DNA of 64,000 nucleotides from Labyrinthula sp. Ha (GCA_015227615.1 JAALGZ010000001.1:2418001-2482000), one strand, 5' to 3'. Shown: positions 46,001 through 58,400, numbered from the stretch's first letter. Numbers and translations: made by a program. The notes: generated from the letters alone by a model not told the origin.

Positions 46001-47475
46001 TAAAATCTCGTTAAACATCCAAGGGCTGAAAAGCAGGGGGCTATCAAACCCATTGACGTATAAAAACGTCAAATTACTGTTCTCACATGAACCCATACCA
46101 CCAGCAAATTTTTACCATTTCAGTGCAGATTCCACACTAGTTCAATAATATATTTTACAGCAGAGTTACTGCACTCGAAATATCATAACAATCATATAAA
46201 AAAAGTGCCAACCCTTTGCCCATGAAATACTGGACCCGATGCAAAGACTGGAATAACTGATAACATCACTCAGTGTACTATCTACTTCTATTTACCAGGA
46301 TACTCCTCAAAGTACTGAAGTCTGCACACTATTTTTCCTCAATACGTCAAAAGCAAATTTCAATCCTCATCAGTCTCTGGACTCTACTGAGAATACCTGA
46401 AAACATCATTCGAAACTTGAACCACAACACATCATCCCACCCCACTTGCCAGGATACCCCATACAAAAGGGGTTCACCCTATTGTCCCCAATTTTCCTGG
46501 GAACTCCAAACCCCTTCTCCAATAAAAATACCTCGATAGATTAGACTGAATGTTTTTTCTATCTGCCAACTACTAATAGGGATGTTCTGGTAAAATTTGA
46601 CAGCCAGAGAGAAGGGCAACAAGAAGCATCCATATCAATCATTTGAGCTATAAAGAAAAATATACAGAGTTAGCAACACAATATATGAAAAGAATAGATA
46701 AAAACAGAGAAAACCTTTGCCTTCAACACCCTCCTCGTGGGGTTACTCAAACCCCTATACAATATGATAAGAACCTACCTAGAAGCAACAATCCAGGAAT
46801 CCGAGAGCACTTAACATAGAACCCAATGCTTCAAAAAACAGTTGTAAGCCCTCCCCCCATTTGAAGCGATTATATTAAAGATGAATATCTTCACTTTAAA
46901 ACTTCAACCACATTCAACTAACATTCAATTTTTCCACTCGAATTGAACCCAAACGTCTATGCATTTCAAGTCTGTCAATTCTTGGTCCACATCTTTCATA
47001 TCTAGAGAATGTTTTAGTTATCTTCAATAACTGAACACAAATTAACTGACTGAAATGGACGAAATCTAAATGACACGTTTCAATACACATTGAATCCTCC
47101 TGACTCTTCTTCTTGCCTTTTTTATTTTTGCGACTTATGGCATTACTCATATACAACATAATTTTTACTAAAACCCAGATGAAGCACTTAGATATTGAAA
47201 ACCGAGACTACCAAATATATCTGTCTTTTGGTACTTATCTAGATGCAATCCTAGAAACAAATACTTTCCCTTTTAATCTATTAGAGCTCTGTGAGAATAT
47301 CAAGCAATCAGCGAGAACTGAGCAAGGGTAGTGCATGATAGCGGAAAAAAACAAGCAGCCAATTAATTAAGTAAAACATACTCCTCAGAGCATTTCTAGT
47401 AGGTACTAAAATTTACGAATTAGATCCATCTTCCATATAGGTTACACATTGTTTCAGTTTAATTGTCAATATTCC

Positions 47476-47498
47476 ATCTATCTATTTATCTATCTATG
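47476..47498. repeat. Short TCTA-type microsatellite
   Basis: Imperfect run of TCTA units with one TTTA interruption. It is an ordinary simple repeat. Confidence 0.75.
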
Positions 47499-50099
47499 AA
47501 AAAACTAGGTCCTAAATTAAAAAACACAGAAATGCCTACCATCTCTTTTAACTACTTTGCTCATCAGATTGGCAAGATATCAGAGCTTCAAAACTTTTTT
47601 AGGTAATTTAATCTACGCTGAATACAGAAGATTGCGATAATACCAGCTCAAACCTAGTACACTTTCAGAAAATACCTCCGTCGTAGGTTCTGTAATTCTG
47701 TAGCGCTTGAACTGCGAGGGATGCAAGCTTTTGGAAAACACGGCAATCTTCAGTTCAAGAGTTAAAATGTTAGCTTCTCTAAAATCATTAACTAGCTTGG
47801 GTATACTATGGACGCTCTTCCACAGACAGCTCTTTCTGAGAATATGGAACGAGTAATATACAAGGTGATATCTTTAAATTTATTGTAGAACTGTACGCAA
47901 AATCTCAAACGACAACAAACTACTATTGCATAGAAAACATAGTAATTCCTAATCAGGAAGAAAAGACTTTGATATTTAAACCTCAAAAAAAAACAAAGTG
48001 TGTACCATTGAGAAGAGGAGTTGTTTAGTAGATACCGATAAAGACTTACATGGAAAAAATATAAAAGCTCTGGAGCACGAGTATGGATACCGAAATGATA
48101 TGTATACAGTTCAGAAGCTCCTCTCAGCTTATATCTTGCAGCACTGTTATCGTAATAAGAAGTTTAAACTTCATATTGGCTGAATTTGCAGAAGGGTCTC
48201 AAAGAATTATACTGGGAGGGATATAGGGTTGTAAAATTTGAGATAGGCAGAGTTACAACATACAACTTACCAATGGTCAAGTCAATACTCTTCTACGAGA
48301 TACCTGATATGTCATTAATACAAAGAATGTAGTCTATTCACCATAAGTTACTCATGAAAGCTCACTCGACTACCCGAAAAAAATAGGTTCTCAATCGGGG
48401 AAAATAAGTTCGAACATAGTTTTGAACACCGACACTGTGGCAAATACTATCAATTCTAAGATTCAAGGTTGAAATTAAAATACCATGAACTAACCAGGTT
48501 ATGAAGGATAGGATATACGTTCTAGTAAACTTAAAGAAGGTATTTACCACCAATAAGCCTCCGTCTCTTTTGAAAAAAATAATTAAAAGATTGGAAAATG
48601 GAAAATCTATAAGGATCCCCAATATGGTACTCTTAGAAGACAGAAGTTCATCAATTAAAAGGAATAACATGTGTTAAACATAAGAGAATCCTATTTACAA
48701 ATAATCACAAACTAGAATCAACATGTTTCTTTGTTAAATTCAAACATGTAAATGTAAATATATACAATTTAACTCAAACAAAAGACAATATTCTGGTCTT
48801 GTTCATAAGATATCTAAGAAGTCAAAAACTATATATTCTTGAAAGCTAAGACTTCTGATTTAATATTCCCAGAATTTTGAGTTTACTATAACTCAGAATA
48901 TACAGTATCATTTGGGTCAAGTATTCTTCCACGTTGCATAGACTCTTCAAAGCGAGTTACATTACAGTATTATTTCACATACCCATTCCCTGGTCAAAAC
49001 TATCGAAATAGCTAAGCATTACTAGAAAACCTCTTACCTAGTTTGACAACATTCCCCGTTATATCTTTTAGGATAAAGAATAACATATTGCTGTGAAATA
49101 TTTGTAAAAGTTAGTATTGTATTTGAGCATGACATATGTACCCGGATCGATTAAGTTTACAATTATTTAGACGTTAATAGTTAATCTTGTGAATTAGGAG
49201 ACCTTTGTTATGTGTTTAACTTCTTATAAATAACCGAAATAATTTTTTCTTCATGAGAAAAAAAATCCCCACAGCTGCCAAAAGTAAGTATTAATCCAAG
49301 AGTTGTAACATGATCCTTAGTATGACCTGTTAAAAGAAGGGAGCAAGCAAGGTAGGACAACAAAAAGGAAAGCCTTTACATGGACCTGCTGTTTCAGTGA
49401 TCTAAACTCTAGAGACCCCGCTAAAGAAAAAAAGTGGCATGCTTGAAAAGAGTATCTGCGATTGAGTGTAGAGGTAGATACAATATTCTTAATTCAGATT
49501 ACTCATTAAATTTTAGCCAAGCATGAGCTAAGCAATACACAGCTACATAGGTGCTGGCTTATACTTGTCAACCACAGTTGTCAGACGCAGTGCTTCATAA
49601 AAAATTAGAAATCTTTATAAACTAATTTGGAGGTTTCATTTTCTTAAACGTTGAAAAAACAACCTATCCTAGTTTTGCGTGATAGTCAACTGTGCCTCGA
49701 CTGAATTCTCATATAATCAAGAAACTAAGTTACAAGTGTTTATGTCATCCTTCTTTATCTTCATAATCTATGAGTCACCTATTGGCATCTGATTTGTTAC
49801 AAACCAATAATTATTATTTGATAATTGTTCTGACTCTGATTATAAAAATGGAGTTTTGAATTGAATTAAATGATTATCAGTACAAGGCCGGACTGCACAG
49901 TCTTTGCAAAAATAGTTATTAAATCATTGTTACTTTCTGGACAATATGAAAAGCAATATAAAGAGGCCGTGTTTCCAGGGAACTATCTGGAAATACGATA
50001 CAGCTGAGGCACGTGGTTATATTTCTGAAGATTTGCCTTCTTTGAAAAACAAAGAATTAATAGTTTTATCGATATTTGGCCCAACCTTATATTAATAAA

Positions 50100-50170
50100 C
50101 TCATTATCAATATTCAATCGAAAAGGTTGGGGAATTACCAGAATCAATCAATAAGAAAAATATGCACCAA
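50100..50170 (+). repeat. Dispersed repeat, copy B
   Basis: Partner of 35306-35375. The shared frame continues here into a 75-residue open frame (to 50389) of unknown nature, so this copy preserves more of the parent sequence. Confidence 0.5.
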
Positions 50171-51282
50171 AAAATTGTTGTTAAAATATCTGCATGTCAT
50201 ATTCCACTCCTATTTCTGTATTCAGGAAGTTGCAAGGTATCAATCTGTGTAAGAGACTGCATTGACCTTACAGATGAGGCAAACATATACCATGACTTGA
50301 AACAAAGATATGACGTAGAAATCCTCCAGGAACCCAGAAATCTATCCTCAAATGAGTTAAATCTGTTGGAAATAGTGATGAGTACGTAGAATTGTTAGAT
50401 TCGGAAACAAACTAAAGAAAGCTAAAGCAAAAACTCCATCTTAATTCCATCAAATCCAAAACTACCATCTGCCGGCTCTTCCATCCATGGAAGAAACTTA
50501 AGCACCAAACGCACCTCCATCCTTTTATCTAATTGTGAATCCAAACCCACCAATGAATCATACTTCTCACATCCACTACTTCCAAAGTACTGACGTTGCA
50601 TTGGATATACGCCATTGCCTCACCCATGTCAAAATCTTTTGCATATCTGCTTGAGTCTAGCAAGCCTTCTTCTGTATGCAGATTTTCGTATGCACCTCCA
50701 CTTCCGTGTAAACTATGACATGCTGAAACTGCACAGATGCAGTTCCTTCCACTTCAAAATCACACACAATTTTCTTGATTTCTTTTGCTGCTGTGCGTTT
50801 TGGGTCACAAACTGGATTTTGGGGTTCTAGTTTTTAAATATGAGGTATTACTTCATTCTAATTTAATAGGTATGTGCATTGTAGAGTATTGATAACATGA
50901 ATTTATCTTCTGTGATTCCTTCTGACATCAAGAATCTAATTCTTAACTCAGTTAACTTTAGCTGTTAGCGAGTAATATTTAAAACCGAAACTTTAGGTTC
51001 ATGAGGTGGGAAGCGGTAATCGCCAGAGGTATAGCTGCCATTTTTCCTCCCCATTGCGAAATAGACCTATATTTAAAATAACGGGCTCACAGGTTAAAGC
51101 TTATATAAAGTGAAAGTTATAAACCATCAACTTCGCAACACAGATGGATGATTAAATTTAGATATTAAGCAGCTTAAGAAAACCTCATTTCACAGCAACA
51201 TAAAGAAAGGGTGTTATTATTACGTGCAAGTGTTGTGCAGTTTATGTCACAATATTACATTCAACTGCAGAACAGTCAATAC

Positions 51283-52551
51283 TTAGCTCAGTCGCTGAAG
51301 TTTTGCTTCATCAATTTTGATGTCAAGGTCGTATATGTGCTTTCTACTCGGATCTCTCATGCTTTTTAATTTTGACTCAAGTTTTCGAACCAGTTTTTGC
51401 TTATAGCTCCAGTCTCTACTGGGTCTTACTCCAGGAATGACATATTTCTTATAAAATGAGACCAATTGCTCTAACATTGTGAGGATAAGCAGATCATTTC
51501 TTCTCACTCTAAACACTTTAGCCCCAGCTCTCTCGTACAATCTCAAAAATAATGCTTTCTTACACTGAAAACCTGCACAAAAAATTTCGAGTTGAATCTG
51601 CGGCATGTACCAAACAGGGACACAGTCATCTATAAAACGATCATCCGGAACATTTTTCTGTATACTTAGTTTTCTGAAGTAAAATGGGCATTTGTTTTTA
51701 ACCTCAACGACCTCGGTTGTACCATCATCAAATTTAAACAACGCATCGGGTGAGGCCCCTAACCTGCCTCCATAGGAGTGAAGTTGCTGTAGCAGAATGA
51801 GTTGTTTCCTTTGAATACCGGAGACTTTTGAAATTTTCTTTGAAGCTAAAAGTGCCTCAGACGTGTACATTCCAACCTCATGACAAGAAAAATGTTGCTT
51901 CGATATTTTTGACATGAAATTAATCGCTGCTAGAATTGCAGTGGGCTCCATTAACTTACCCCATCCAAGTCGTATTTCATCAATCGACCTATTATGAGTC
52001 AAACTTTCAATTTCTCCAAAATTAAATCTCTTATTCGAGGTAAAGCATTGAGCCCTATCCGTTCCAGATCTTTCCCAAGTGATACGTGCTTTTGCTTCAG
52101 AGTTCTTACGAAAATCAAAATAGTCAACGGCATTAACTGTATGTGCATACAAATTTTCAAACATTTCATTAAATGTCAATGGCTGAGTAAACTTGGTTAG
52201 ACTTTCAAAAACATCTAGAGTTTTCTTATGCCCTCTGACTCCTTTTGGAATTCTCATGAACCAAGAGTAAGTGGGCTCCAAAATTCCAAGACAGCCCAAT
52301 ACATTTGAGCCCGTTATTCTACCTAGATGCAGATATAACCATTGCGGGTAGTCTTGAGGATATTTTTCCAAGTCCTTCCAGCTATCTATACGGTACACAA
52401 ACCTGTTAAGAGCTTCAAACTTTGGATGGGCTCTTAAATCAGCCATAGTAAACGCAGGGAAAGAAGATGTTTTGTTATATTGTAGCTCGTACAACTTCTC
52501 CGATTCTTTCTCTGCATCTTTCCATCGCTTTTCAAACTCTTTTTTCATCAT
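51283..52551 (-). CDS. YqaJ-type nuclease, copy 2, intact
   Basis: A 422-residue intronless protein of the YqaJ/lambda-exonuclease fold, starting at a pair of Met codons. A family-specific N-terminus (FPAFTMADLRAHP, residues 31-43) precedes the core. The core has LHLGRITGSN (75-83), Glu202 in LMEPTA, Asp269 in GASPDA, EVK at 283-285 and Gln318/320 in MPQIQLEIF. These are the ordered metal-binding and catalytic positions of this superfamily, whose members resect or cut DNA ends. The tail (WSYKQKLVRKLESKLKSM) is basic and shared by all copies. Substrate and role are unknown; known YqaJ proteins are mostly phage or bacterial recombination nucleases and alkaline nucleases. The start lies 77 bp from that of the divergent MATE gene. 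Neither capsid genes nor transposon ends surround it. Confidence 0.85.
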   Translation of the reverse strand: MMKKEFEKRWKDAEKESEKLYELQYNKTSSFPAFTMADLRAHPKFEALNRFVYRIDSWKDLEKYPQDYPQWLYLHLGRITGSNVLGCLGILEPTYSWFMRIPKGVRGHKKTLDVFESLTKFTQPLTFNEMFENLYAHTVNAVDYFDFRKNSEAKARITWERSGTDRAQCFTSNKRFNFGEIESLTHNRSIDEIRLGWGKLMEPTAILAAINFMSKISKQHFSCHEVGMYTSEALLASKKISKVSGIQRKQLILLQQLHSYGGRLGASPDALFKFDDGTTEVVEVKNKCPFYFRKLSIQKNVPDDRFIDDCVPVWYMPQIQLEIFCAGFQCKKALFLRLYERAGAKVFRVRRNDLLILTMLEQLVSFYKKYVIPGVRPSRDWSYKQKLVRKLESKLKSMRDPSRKHIYDLDIKIDEAKLQRLS

Positions 52552-52628
52552 GATCTTTTTTCCAGATTTATTTCTTGGTACCTTTCACTTTTATTTAACC
52601 GACAAAAAGATATTTCTTCATTATACTA
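52552..52628. promoter_or_regulatory. Divergent promoter between nuclease copy 2 and the MATE gene
   Basis: 77 bp of A/T-rich sequence between two start codons on opposite strands. It probably holds both core promoters. No conserved motif is recognised. Confidence 0.45.
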
Positions 52629-54107
52629 ATGACGCCACTAGATAATGAAGAAACTCCGTTAATAAGAGTTTCCATTTCACCAAAGGAATCGTTTATCGAA
52701 AGAAAAACAACAGAAAGTAAAAGTGCAATACGTGTTTTTTGGAATCATCCAGAGTTCATCGGATTCAGTTGTATAGCATTTCCAGTGACTATTTTCTCGT
52801 TTCTGCAAGAGTTTCAAACTCTTGTGTCGATAGTAGCTGTAAGTAGGTTCTACACTGAGCCTGAATATCTTGCCTCTCTGAATATAACTTTTCTAATTGG
52901 AAACTTGTTTGGAAGCAGCGTTATTTATGGATTTTTAAGTGGGTATGATACTGTTGCAGCAAATCTGTTTGGAATGAGACAGCTCATTGAACTTCAAGCG
53001 ACTACATTGCTCTCGGTAGTTTCCTGTTTCTTTTTAGTTGCACTCTTTTATTTGCTTTCCCTTGGTATTCCACATGTACTCACTCACTTCATCAGAGAAA
53101 AGGAAGTCATAGAGTATATTTCTCTCTTATTGATTTACTTTATAGATTGGTGGATTCCTTGCTTAGACTATATACACCCTTACTCCTACTACGAGTAATT
53201 GACGAGAATATTAAACACTGCTATCAAGCTCAGAATACTATCCTTAGGTTTCTCATCTCTAACTCAATAGCTGCATTTTTACATCCTTTTTTTGTTGTGC
53301 AGTTTCTTGGTTGGTTTGGTTTTCGTGGAATCAGTATATATTTTTCGACTCTTATTCATAGTGCTTGCTCATATTGCCACTCAGTCAACACAAACCTTAA
53401 TTACAACATTTCTTGCTCTGAAAACTGGATGCAAGAAATTTTCGCTTAGTCAAAGTACTAATACACAACTTCAGTTTGTGTTGCTTAACTGGAAACCTTT
53501 CTTGGCTCTCTGCTTTTCTGGTATCTTATCGATGAGTGAATGGTGGTATTGGGAAACAATTGCACTCTTAGTATCTACTTTGGGAAAACAAGAAATGGCA
53601 GCTCAGAGTGTGGCTTATGTACTAATTCCTTTCCTCTATATGATTCCGAATGGAATAGGAACAGCTGCACAGATACGCATAGCTTTTTGGTTAGGTGATG
53701 ATAGACCTGAAAAAGCCAGGGATGTAGCTTTCTGGGCTGCAGGAGTGACTTGTGTTCTGGGGATGTGCTCTTCATTGTTCAGCTTTGGTTTCCAAATGAT
53801 GTGGATCTCTTTGTTCCAAGTTAATGAGAGAAACGAGCATATTGTTAAACAGTATTGGAAGGATCTATGTTTTTTCTTGTTTCTGAATTGTATCCAAGGA
53901 AGTTTTATTGGAATCTTAAAAGGATATTCAAAACATTCCCAAGTTTTTAATGCCAACCTGATTTGTCTTTGGTCTCTTGGTGCTGTTTTGACTGTCACAT
54001 TTGAAGCCTTTGGTGTATTTGACCTAACAAAAATATGGCTTATCCTTAACTCCACGTACTTTGTTTTCGATGCATATCTGTTGCATAAAATTGTTAGCGT
54101 TGTGTGA
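52629..54107 (+). CDS. MATE-family multidrug/metabolite transporter, three exons
   Basis: Predicted 472-residue polytopic membrane protein. The exons are 52629-53113, 53146-53333 and 53362-54107; the introns are 32 nt (GTATAT..ATAG) and 28 nt (GTATAT..ATAG). It has a soluble N-terminus of about 35 residues, then many hydrophobic segments as expected for the twelve-helix MATE fold. Typical signatures are SGYDTVAANLFGMRQ (first repeat; family form SALDTLCGQAFGA), LRLYTPLLLLRVIDENIKHCYQAQN, FSGILSMSEWWYWETIALLVS, and IPNGIGTAAQIRIAFWLG in the second repeat. MATE proteins export organic cations or metabolites by proton or sodium antiport. Both splices restore frame through conserved motifs. It lies between two nuclease genes, divergent from one and convergent with the other. 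Confidence 0.9.
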
Positions 54108-54182
54108 AGCTTACAAACACGGATGGATTATGCCATTGCTAGTTTCGAGCTTCGGACACTTATTTGATGTTGGGAAGAATCT

Positions 54183-55448
54183 TCATAGTCTTTGAATCAT
54201 AGATGGTGCTATAACTGCGTAACTTTCATATGTGTAGCTTCTCCGCTGAATCCGCATTTTTCTCAGCTTACTTTCTAACTTTCTTACGAGTTTTTGCTTG
54301 TAGCTCCAATTACTTTTTGGAACTCTACCTTGAATTACATAGACCCGATAAAAATTTAGTATCTGTTGCAACATATTGACAATAAAGTTATCATCTCTTT
54401 TCACTTTACAAAGTTTAGCTCCTGCATTTTGAGTTAACCGAACATAAATGGCAGAGTCACATTTAAATCCAGCGCAGAATATTTCAAGCTGAAGTTGAGG
54501 CATATCCCAAACAGGAACCGCGTCATGCATCCTATTCCATTTTCTGGGTTTCACTGCATAAGTTCCATGTCGATTATAAAATGGAAACACATTTTTAACC
54601 TCTATAACTAATCGACTGCCATTTCGAAATTTAAGTAGTGCATCAGGAGAAGCTCCTAATCTGCAGCCAAGTTCATGCAAGTCATCTAGCAGGCGTAACT
54701 GCATCTTATGTAATTGAGATAAACCATTCCTATTGGTCTCAGTCAAAGCTTCAGACAGAAAAATACCAGTTTCATAACACACAAATCCCACATTAAAGTT
54801 TTCAGATGCCCAATTAATAGCAGCTAGTACAGCAGTCGGTTCCAGAAGGTTTCCCCAAAGTAGCCTCAATGAACTTAGGTTCCTTCCTTTGAAAAATTTA
54901 TCGAAGCCACCAAGCTGAAAATCACGCAACAAACGTGTTTTACATCGTGGATTTTCCTCTTCTTGATACCAAAGAACACGCTGCCCAGTATCTTGTTCTT
55001 CATCCTCCATGAACTCTGTTCTTGCAGGTAATAGGTCGAGAAGGAGTCTACTCTTCAACTTATGTAGATTTTCAGGCTGCTTATAGTTTCTTAACATTTT
55101 ATATATTTTAAGGCTTTTGTAATGGCCTCTGAACACTTTCGGAATGTTCAAGAAGAATGCATAGCTTGGTTCTAAGATACCAAGGCATGCGACTACATTG
55201 GATCCAGTTACCCTGCCTAAGTGAAGATAGTGCCATTCAGGGCTACCTTGTGAAAAATTTTTAAAATCCTTATAGGAGTAGATATCTCTTGCACTAGTGC
55301 TGAGAGGAAGAGGCTTGTACATAGGATGTGCACGAAGATCTGCTTTGCTGAAAGCAGGAAAGGTTGAATCCGTTTCAGAATACAAGGATTGAATGTCCCT
55401 GTTATATTTTCTTTGATTTTTCCATCGTTGTTCAAATTCTTTATTCAT
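54183..55448 (-). CDS. YqaJ-type nuclease, copy 3, intact
   Basis: A 421-residue protein from the ATG at 55448, chosen because its first residues (MNKEFEQRW) match the start of copy 2. The frame is open for 35 more codons upstream without an ATG. The order of motifs is the same: FPAFSKADLRAHP, LHLGRVTGSN, LLEPTAVLAA, GASPDALLKF, VIEVKN, MPQLQLEIF and the tail WSYKQKLVRKLESKLRKM. All putative catalytic residues are present. Copies 2 and 3 differ at many positions, so the family is old or fast-evolving. The 3' end is 75 bp from that of the MATE gene. An upstream basic open frame on the same strand (55445-55702) could supply an N-terminal extension by a 38-nt intron, but the splice sites are weak. 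Confidence 0.84.
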   Translation of the reverse strand: MNKEFEQRWKNQRKYNRDIQSLYSETDSTFPAFSKADLRAHPMYKPLPLSTSARDIYSYKDFKNFSQGSPEWHYLHLGRVTGSNVVACLGILEPSYAFFLNIPKVFRGHYKSLKIYKMLRNYKQPENLHKLKSRLLLDLLPARTEFMEDEEQDTGQRVLWYQEEENPRCKTRLLRDFQLGGFDKFFKGRNLSSLRLLWGNLLEPTAVLAAINWASENFNVGFVCYETGIFLSEALTETNRNGLSQLHKMQLRLLDDLHELGCRLGASPDALLKFRNGSRLVIEVKNVFPFYNRHGTYAVKPRKWNRMHDAVPVWDMPQLQLEIFCAGFKCDSAIYVRLTQNAGAKLCKVKRDDNFIVNMLQQILNFYRVYVIQGRVPKSNWSYKQKLVRKLESKLRKMRIQRRSYTYESYAVIAPSMIQRL

Positions 55449-58400
55449 CTGAGAAATGTTGTTTGTATGGGTAGAAGCTGGAACACAGAACACCTCCTTG
55501 CCCCTAGAGTTTTTGTGTTTTCTCGCTCTTCTCGTACTCTTCTTCGGCGGCAATAAAGCAGTGGTGCATTACCACTAACTTGTGCGAGATCAGACTTATT
55601 TTTTTGGACAGGGTTTTTAGAAGCTGGTCTTTGATAGGCTACTTCTACCAAGAGATTCAGATGTTCTGCTGCCATACAGCTTAAAATTTGCGAAATGAAC
55701 AAAACACAAATGAAAAGTAAAAAAAAGACATAAAACGAACCTGAAAGAGAAGTAGTGCCCCTCCCACACGAAGTAGAAAAGGCTGAGCCAGATGATTAGA
55801 GCCTGTACAGAGGATCCGCAACTGAATCTATGTTTGAAGCATTTGAGAGATTAGTTGCAAACCGATTTAGATGAAAGATAGCTTCGTAGCACCGATTTCC
55901 AGAAGAAGACGTACCTCGAACTTGATGGTCTACTAAAAGAATGCTGTGAAGATGTAGTGTAAACTGCATTTCCTCTAGGTTTTGTACTTTTTGACAAAAC
56001 ATTAAGCTTTATTTTCAACTTGCAAAATGCATCTTTCATTAAAGATGTTTAGATTACACTGGTCATGAGGTGCAACTAAATGAAAACATAATAAGGTTTC
56101 GTTCTGAAATAAAACTAGTAGACATGAAGATGATTATATCCCTAGGAGTTCCTAATACCCCCTTAACAGTCGTAGAATTTGTACTACTTCATGAATTTTC
56201 ATATATTTAGTTCAACAAAGACTTAATTAAATGTAAGTTAATAAGAGCTACTGAAGGAAATAAAATCTCAGAGGACACAACTATTCAAATTTAAATGAAA
56301 ACGGGTTAAAATTGTTTAAATAAAGGTGACAATTTTAGGCATATTTTAAAAATAGTCAGAAAGAAGACCAATATTTAATTTGTTAATGTTTCTAGAAGTC
56401 ATACAAAAAAGGCAAAAAACAATATGACTCAGATTAAATGCAAGTGGATACAACCCATAGGTTATTCAGGTACATCTTCGTTACGTTGTTTCCTGTGGGT
56501 GTGTGCTGTTTTCTGTACACGGTCAATTTTAGTTGCACGCTAATGCAAACTAAGAAACACGTTGAGATCTTGAGAGGCTTAAGATACCGTAGGGGTAGAT
56601 TCAGTGAAAGTTATAATGCCTGCTGGATCATTGGCATTGGTGAAGCCATTACACAATCTATGGATGCAAATGCTTGCTGTGTCAAACCTCTCACTGCATC
56701 TCTTAACTCAGGTGAGAAAAACTGGAAAGGCCCTGAGTTAAACGAGTCTCTGCACCAATGTAAGGTGGCTGTAAGACAAAACTTTGCTTCTGAAAATGAT
56801 CTATAACAACACCTCAAATGAATGATTCTTGATTTTCATGTGACTGAGCAGCAATCTTTCCTAGAAACAAAAATACAAAAAAAATATGGGCTTGGCATAT
56901 GAAAGAAAACATCTAATAAATTTGACCGTTATTACGCAACTGTTAAAGGTTTTCAGTATAAGTTCAAAGGACGAGTACAACTCTCTTTAAAGTAAAATCA
57001 TGTACTCTGGAACAAATGATTTCCTATGTTGATAAGCAGGTTGTGGATTACAACTAAGCATCCCTGAAAATTTTGAATAAACCCATCTGTGATGGAGAAA
57101 ATATTTCAACGGAGGTCACTACAATCATGATAGAGGAGATAAAACAGATGCATCGCTGTTTCATTTATTTGGATCAACGAGAAACAAAAATATTAGGACA
57201 GGAAAATTGAAGAGGCTTGGCACTGGATTCAATATGCAAATAAGAAATCATCGGAATCTTGTATATCCAGAGTGTACGTACGCGCTTTGAAAAAACCTTA
57301 GCACTCCATGTCAATAACTTACACGGGTATGCATAGAACTGAATGAAGTTTACATAAAAAAACATCTTCTGCCACGCTGACGTTTTAATGAACATCCTCA
57401 GTTCGCAATAGCTTTGAAAGAGCTTGGTCATTATGAAAGTCATGAAAATGAAGCACTACTCCTGAATGCGGATTTCCCAAGAATTAAAGACATTAAAGTT
57501 CCTAGAAACGCTGGTATGAGATATTCCATCCTCAAATCCGCTTGTAATATCCTTTGCGAAGAGTTAAAACATGGCACGGATGACGAAGGGAGAAAGTTAT
57601 ATGCGCAATTGTCATTAAAATAACAGACACCTTAAAGTAGAACACCTATGAGAACTTGTCTGATGCAGATATGTGCCTCTCCCAGACTTCTAGGTTAGCA
57701 GTACTGTGTCCAAGAAAGAAATAGATACACAGGAAGTAAAGTACTGTTGGAAGTCAAAATAGACTGAGCTTAAGAATTATATGGATTTTCCAATAACACA
57801 TATCCAGTTAATCTCCCTCTGCCTTTCTGCAAGATCCAGTTTTCCTTTGTAACACTTCTTTTGCCCCTCTCATATACGTTTACAGTAGTTTTGAAATTGG
57901 ACAAAGGTTTCTTGATTCTCAATGGAATAAAAGCTTGTCCATGTATTCTGCATATATCGTTCGTGATTCAACTTCTCTTCCCCTCTTGCTGCTTAATATA
58001 CGGCCTAAAAAGAAAATGGGATGAGCATTATACCTGATCCCAAATAAACCTGTTCTTCAAAATACCTTTTTAAGTATTTACCTTTAAAGTTAAATTCATA
58101 CCGCTGTAATTAACAAAGGGTCCTGATCCAAGAGCCCGTCCACAAACCAGGAATTTTTTGCGTACCTTTTGTCCATTTATTTTATTTTTTTTTTTTGGCT
58201 CTGTTATTTTGGGCAATATTTATTAAAAATATTCCTTTTCTGCTCGAGGTTTTTGGCTTTCTTGGAGGAGTATTCATATCTTCTTCCTAGGGCCTCTCTG
58301 GTTTGCCAATTAATTCTTTGTAAGAGTACTTAAAATTGTGTAGATCATGTCCTGGTTCTACTCCTCTTCGTATATATACATCCCACGAAGTGTACAGTTT

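Larger units (their letters stand above)
46001..51282. other. Gene-poor AT-rich stretch, about 5.3 kb
   Basis: Contains possible LINE tail sequence up to about 46.9 kb, a TCTA/TTTA simple repeat (47476-47498) and copy B of the dispersed repeat (~50100-50170). Open frames (46914-47159, 48362-48670, 50162-50389) lack motifs. The frame at 50162-50389 continues copy B and may be a gene fragment. Confidence 0.45.

Noticed and set aside
51283-55448. Nuclease genes as part of an integrated virus
   Set aside because: YqaJ nucleases occur in viruses, but no capsid, polymerase, packaging or terminal-repeat sequence lies nearby, and a spliced host transporter sits between the copies.
55445-55702. Basic open frame upstream of nuclease copy 3
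   Set aside because: Could be a spliced N-terminal extension, but the candidate 38-nt intron has a weak donor and no T-rich 3' end, and the counterpart in copy 2 is absent.
56438-57623. Two open frames (122 and 70 codons) in the right-hand gene-poor region
   Set aside because: No motif, no splice link between them or to other exons, and surrounding frames are full of stops. They may be remnants, but nothing identifies them.
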